Of a DNA stretch of 64,000 bases, positions 58,917-64,000 are shown piece by piece. The first letter of the stretch is position 1; each line of letters begins with the position of its first letter. The DNA lies in NCBI GenBank assembly GCA_022578965.1, contig MU400589.1, positions 1 to 64,000 of the forward strand. The letters run 5' to 3'. Below the pieces are notes generated by a model. The model was not told the DNA's origin. It searched no databases and saw only the letters and a program-made list of their open reading frames with translations. The position numbers and the translations under genes were made by a program. Source of the stretch: Xylaria sp. FL1777. Its lineage: Eukaryota; Ascomycota; Sordariomycetes; Xylariales; Xylariaceae.

Positions 58917-60200
58917 TGCCGCAACCGATTTACAGTACTATGCCCACTACTAACTCTTGGATTGATTGACGCAATGTCTAATTGTCAGGAAATAAATTGG
59001 GCCAACTTCTACAAGCATAAAGAAGGAAAGGTTTGTCTGAAGAGATGGGGGGTAGACAACAGGTCTCGGTGAGCCTGGATGCACAGCAAAGAGGCAGCTT
59101 CTTGGAATACACACCATTATATGTAGGCGGTTCAAGGTACGATCTCTCTTGGTTGGGCGGATTCACGATTGAAAGCGTGCACTGCTACGCTAGGCGGATA
59201 GCCCGAGATCGCGTTGCAAACGTCTGCCAGTCGGGCCTCCTCCCCAGAGTCTCCTCACGTCGCCAACCCCTGAATCTGCCGATAAATATTCCAAATTGCG
59301 GCCCGGTGGGTAGATCTCAGTGCAGTTTCGCCCTACTTCTACAGTGCGTGTCTCCAGCCTGGGGCTTCCTCGCTGACGTTGTCGCTTATGTGCAGATGAT
59401 GACGGTCAACCCAGTCAGACTGGCAAAAGGAAACTCCAATGGCACCTCAGTACACGTGTACTGTACAATTGGCCTTATAATTAAACCGGCTGTAAAGTCG
59501 CATGATAGTTTATGTTAAGCGTATTTTGGTCTGCTTAAGTATAATCTGAAAAAAGCTCACATTGCCGAAAGGGCTCTACAGATCTCCATGTAGAGCCTTT
59601 AAGCATCGTCTTTCAGGGAAAAAATATCACTTCGCGGTCCCGAGAATTGTCTCGAAGTAATTACCTGCGTCCCAAGTGTCATCGCTTTAGGGAACGCCTA
59701 TATAACCATTTGTGGGAGTGATTCGGCTACCTACGTATTCCGAGTGGGCTTTCCCCGTCTCAAGATTCGGCAATTCACTGCTTTTCTTTTTTGGTCTTCA
59801 CTGCATTTTCAGCCGGCGAGTCGGCCTAGCTTCTATGGCGGAGCCGACATGAGCTGGCCAGGGTTGCGAAGGCTGAGAAGAAAGTGCAAGATCCCTGAAT
59901 ACCTTTAGTGGTTCGCGGACCATGGTGAACTGGCAAAGCTCGATTGCCTTGCCAGCGCACTCCGCCACCCATGTTGCATAAGGAAAGGGCCTCAGTTCAA
60001 GTGCTGCGCATCTCCAGCCTTACTCGCGACAGCCTGATTGAACGAATTCCAATTCTCAGGTGCCCGTGAACCCTGAGTCCGCGGCGGATTCCGAACTTCC
60101 CTAGATGCTCGTTCGCGACGTGAGTATGGAGCAACTGAAGCTCTAGATCGCTAGCCTGAGGTTCCTCGAAAACAAAGCTAGAAGTTATCGAGTGATCACG
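58917..60200. other. shared promoter region between divergent NLR and SNF2 genes
   Basis: About 1.3 kb separate the two divergent start codons. A 161-codon frame at 59033-59518 on the plus strand has no recognisable content and is probably chance. An inverted pair GGGCTCTACAGATCTCCATGTAGAGCC lies near 59570-59596 (arms GGCTCTACA and TGTAGAGCC). Confidence 0.5.
59571..59596. repeat. inverted repeat between NLR and SNF2 genes
   Basis: GGCTCTACA and TGTAGAGCC are exact complements separated by 8 nt (GATCTCCA), giving a 9-bp hairpin within the divergent promoter region. It could be an operator or a structured leader; nothing else indicates its role. Confidence 0.6.
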
Positions 60201-63200
60201 ATGTCCAACCCTTTGAAGCGAATTCTAAATCCCATCCAGGAGATAGACGGTATCACCGGCAGCATCAGTACCGGTGCTATGACCGGTATTGATCTACGTT
60301 CACCGTATCAGCATGAAATATGGGAGTACAATGACAACTTTACCGATGCGCCCCGACAGAGTCAATATCACGGACCGAGTTACATGAATCCAGAAAGGTA
60401 TGGAAAGAACACCGTGCATTCCTCACAAGCGCTGCTAAACAGCCCAGCGACGTTCCCGTTATGCAACCAGCGGAGTCTCTAGACCATCTCTTCAGCGACA
60501 TTCTGCTTGACCCGAGTATCAGCAGCCAAATGTCAATGATGAACTTGGATGAGATAGACTACAACCTAGACGGCGCGCTTGTAGAATGGGGAAATAGCCC
60601 GAACTGGTTCGACTCGTCCCAATTGAACCCTCTTTCATCTTGGGAGACCTCGCACTCGCCGTCCCTCGCTCCGGAAGCAAGCCAATCGAGAGACGAATCC
60701 GTTGCTTTAGCAGAAGAGGAAGAGACTATATGCTACGGAATGGTGAGCCACTGTATTTGACTTGTCCGACTTAGCACACGACTCACCTGCGCTAGCTGCA
60801 CAACGTCGATGTCAAGCTCGTCGGCGAGATGCAAACCATCGACGCCAAGCTCGGCAGAAGCCAAGCCGGCTACGAGCGCTTCAAGCTCATCGAGCAGCAG
60901 GATCACATCCTCCTGTGCTTCCACGATGATAGCAACGACTTCGGTTACTTACGCTCCGGTGTAGGTAAGACGCTTGCGCCGCTGCTGGCCAAGCCGTACG
61001 TCGAGCTCGAGCCTATCGTACCCACGTCTAACCTGAAGGAGACCATCGGGCGTGCCAAGAAGCCAGCTGAGGCTATGGTTAAGGTCGACATCAACGTGTA
61101 CGGGCCGCAGCGCACCGCGGCGGAAGTCGGTGACGCGCTCTCGGGCGGTAAGCTGTGGCTGCAGAAGTCGGACCATGCGAGGCAGGGAGTGGCATACAAT
61201 AATCCGCACATCTTGCCTATCAAGATTAATGGCGTCCAGGTGCAGTCCGTTCAACCTATCAACCAAGTTGCCAACGAGGGGGTTTCGAGGAAGAAGCACC
61301 GGGAGGAGCAGTTACGGAAGATGGTCGAGGAGGTGTACAAGTCTGTAGACAACGCTCGACATCTTGACATGGTGGAGGGCGGGAACAGGATCGCCCGGAA
61401 GCTACTCAAGTAAGGCTTGTGCTATGTTCTGATTTAAAGTCTGCTAGTTGCTAATATGCCGCCGCTAGACATCAACAAGAAGCGCTAGGCTTCATGCTGG
61501 AGAGAGAATCCGGCCATATCAACGACGAGTACAGGCTTTGGAAGACGGTGGTTTTAGAAGATGGCAGGGAAGAGTGAGCCGCTTGTGAATTCAATTTGAT
61601 GGTTATAACTGACGTGACTACATCAGGTACCGCCACAGAATCACAAAGGCCAAGCGGGTCATCCAGCCAGACGAGAGAGGAGGTGGCATTCTGGCCGACG
61701 AGATGGGCATGGGGAAGTCCTTGTCCATCCTTGCCCTAATCACGAAGACTCTCGACGACGGCCAGGAGTGGGCTCAGCAGCAGAATGACAGTGCCGAAGG
61801 CAAGGCGCCGAAATACTCCCGCTCCACGCTTGTGGTTGTCTCCTCTGCCCGTACGCAGTCTCCTTTTCCAATCAGAAAGGACATCTAGGACTAACTTGAC
61901 CAGTTCTCATCTACAACTGGACGAACGAAGTAAACAAGTAAGTTTGTTTTACGTTCGTAATGGCATCATCACTAACCGATTACTCAGGCACTTGAAAGGA
62001 GGCCTAAACGTAATCAAGTACCATGGTTCCGGCAGACCGAAAAACCTCGACACAATCCAAGATTCAGACATAGTCCTAACCACCTACAGCACCCTCAGCC
62101 ATGAGTTTCAAATCAAGTCAGAGCCTTCCTGCCTCCACCAAATCGGCTGGTACAGAGTTGTCCTCGACGAAGGCAAGCCCCCGCTCCCCCTTTTCACGAG
62201 CACGCCTAACAACCCTAGCACACATAATCCGCCGCCCAGCAACAACCTTCTACCACGCCTGCGTTGACCTTCACGCTAATTCGCGGTGGTGTCTCACCGG
62301 TACGCCCATCCAAAACACGCTTGCCGACATCGGCGCGCTCTTCGCCTTCATCCGTGCCGAGCCCTTCTCCAAAGCCTCCGTCTTCCGCAAGTGGATCGAG
62401 GCCCCCTTCGAGCAGAACGTCGAGGACCCGACCGTTGTCAAGAACCGCCTAGTCATTCTCCTCGAGGCGCTCTGCCTGCGCCGCACAACGGAGATAATTA
62501 AGCTGCCTGGGCTAAGGGAACACATCCGCACGCTGGAGTTCTCCCCGGCCGAGCGCGAGCAGTACGAGAAGACGAAGAAGATCCGTATGTGCACGCCCGA
62601 GTCATTTTCTTCCCTTTCTAGTAACCCGATGACTCCCAAAATGTCTCGGGAGCATGCATCAGGGGAATAATGTTCATCCAAAAGAGTAATTGCTGATTCC
62701 AGCGAGCATAGTGATGCGCATAATCCGCCACCGCGTCGGCGAGGTCGAGAAGAGCTCCAAGTTCGGGCTCTTCCAGGCGAACCTGCAAATGCGCATCCTG
62801 TGCAACCACGGCACGTTCCAGAAGCCCTTCTCGTGGCACCGCCGCAGCTACCAGGACGAGCGTGAAGCCATCGTCTGCGCGCTCGGCCAGAACGGCGAGA
62901 TCACATGCTCCGGCTGTCAGCAGCCCATGCCAATCCTGGGATCCAGTCGGCTGGGTAACGGCTTCCACGAGCAGTGTGCTCACGTGCTGTGCTCCGAGTG
63001 CATCGAGGAGTCGAGCACGCCGGACACCGGCACACAGACACAGCACTGTCCCGTATGTGTACGGTGGCGTACATATGTGCGAGTTGAGGGTAGCGTGGAT
63101 GTGGCCATGGCAGACGCGCCGGCTAAGAAGGCGATTGACGACGATGATAACTACTATTTCAACGCTGAAGGCCACTCGACGAAGATGCGGGCGTTGATCG

Positions 63201-63793
63201 AGGACGTCAATAAGGACCTGTGGACGACGAAGAGGCATGTCCCTCCCCACGAGAAAACGATGCGTGTCTAACGTGAATAGCATCATATTCTCTTGCTGGA
63301 CTAGAACGCTACAACTCCTGTCTAAGCACCTGGATAAAGCTAAGATTCCCTACCTCCGCATCGATGGCGGCTGTCCCCTCGCGCAGCGGCAGGCCAAACT
63401 CGACCAGTTTGCCAAAGAGGACGAGAGGCCAGTGCTCATCATGACGACCGGCACCGGTGCGTTCGGGTATGTTGGCTGCCTTGGTTGCTCCCCTACTCAG
63501 GCGTGTGTTATACTGACAAGCTCCCAGGCTGAACCTGACCTGCGCCAACCGCGTCTTCATCGCCGAGCTGCAGTGGAACCCCGGCGTAGAGAAACAGGCC
63601 ATCGCGCGCGCCATCCGGCTAGGCCAAGACAACGAGGTGCATGTGACGCGCTACCTGATCAAGGACACCGTAGAAGAGGTTTGTTCTACCGTAACGTAAC
63701 CCTCGCCGCCTCACAGTTCGAACTGACCAGACGTAGGAAATGAGATCTCAGCAGCAGTGGAAGAAGCAGCTCGCGGCTATGGGATTCGATTAG
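60201..63793 (+). CDS. SNF2-family DNA-dependent ATPase with RING finger (RAD5/HLTF-like)
   Basis: Twelve exons (60201-60397, 60448-60742, 60796-61409, 61469-61573, 61627-61850, 61904-61937, 61988-62172, 62219-62584, 62703-63234, 63281-63466, 63528-63678, 63737-63793) join in phase to 981 residues. Motif I is GILADEMGMGKS (424-435). The DEAH box (550-553) is split by intron 7. LTGTPIQN follows at 577. A C3HC4 RING finger (CSGC, CAH, CSEC, CPVC; 742-792) sits between the two helicase lobes, as in RAD5, HLTF and ULS1. Lobe 2 has SIIFSCWTRTLQLL, LIMTTGTGAFGLNLT and QAIARAIRLGQ. The family remodels nucleosomes or acts in DNA-damage tolerance with ubiquitin-ligase activity. Introns 7 and 9, both 46 nt, begin with GC rather than GT. 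It is divergent from the NLR gene. Confidence 0.93.
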
Positions 63794-64000
63794 ATGCCGG
63801 AAGTGATTGATGTTGAAAAGAGATGTTGAAAAGAGAGTCTCCCAATAGGTTTTATGTCGGTCGTCCAGCAAATACAGAGGAGTTCCGAAGTTGAGTAGTG
63901 GGCTTGGATGACAACGTGCAATGACTTACGAAGTGACGAGGAGTCTTAAGGGGCACAAAACAGGTAATGTTAGAGGACAGATTCCCATGATATATGACTT

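Noticed and set aside
59033..59518. 161-codon plus-strand frame between NLR and SNF2 genes
   Set aside because: No family resemblance and no splice extension. It starts within about 120 nt of the NLR start on the other strand, where a promoter or leader is expected.
63055..63060. GTATGT donor-like site within the SNF2 RING finger
   Set aside because: Splicing here would remove the last Cys of the required CPVC pair. Reading straight through keeps the frame and the complete C3HC4 RING.

Overview
This window is nuclear DNA of a filamentous ascomycete (Pezizomycotina, probably a Sordariomycete; the genus cannot be fixed from sequence alone). The signs are short introns of about 45-140 nt with fungal CTAAC/CTGAC branch points, intron-bearing tRNA genes, HET and NACHT/NLR genes, a Zn2Cys6 regulator, and a fungal kinase-like multicopy family. 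There are no operons, CRISPR arrays or bacterial signals.

Layout. 0-2.5 kb: a HET-domain gene that may be broken, and a small secreted protein of three exons. 2.5-6.1 kb: a gene-poor, TA-rich stretch ending in tRNA-Arg(TCG). 6.7-8.1 kb: a mitochondrial sideroflexin. 8.1-14.0 kb: a long low-complexity intergenic region in front of a LAMMER kinase (14.0-16.5 kb). 17.4-19.6 kb: a large single-exon protein of unknown function. 20.2 kb: tRNA-Ala(TGC). 21.4-22.3 kb: a MYND zinc-finger protein. 23.7-25.4 kb: a secreted RNase T2. 26.7-28.3 kb: a decayed kinase-like pseudogene. 29.2-30.3 kb: an NmrA-like NAD(P)-binding protein. 31.1-33.9 kb: long-form tRNase Z. 38.1-39.3 kb: a Zn2Cys6 transcription factor. 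39.3-45.8 and 47-53.3 kb: gene-poor islands flanking a GC-rich flavin-reductase-like gene; the second island hides a small two-exon gene at 48.5-48.8 kb. 53.4-63.8 kb: a dense cluster of a HET-domain protein, a convergent NLR with C-terminal C2H2 zinc fingers, and a divergent SNF2/RING helicase of 12 exons.

How they fit together. Housekeeping genes (sideroflexin, LAMMER kinase, tRNase Z, tRNAs) alternate with accessory blocks rich in non-self recognition families (two HET genes, one NLR) and relics. Exon models were rebuilt by hand: each junction was checked for reading phase, and exon lengths sum to whole codons except at one RNase T2 junction, which does not close in frame. Three introns (one in sideroflexin, two in the SNF2 gene) can only be read as GC-AG introns. 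The most interesting unit is the right-hand HET / NLR-zinc-finger / SNF2 cluster, which could be an allorecognition locus; that role is an inference.
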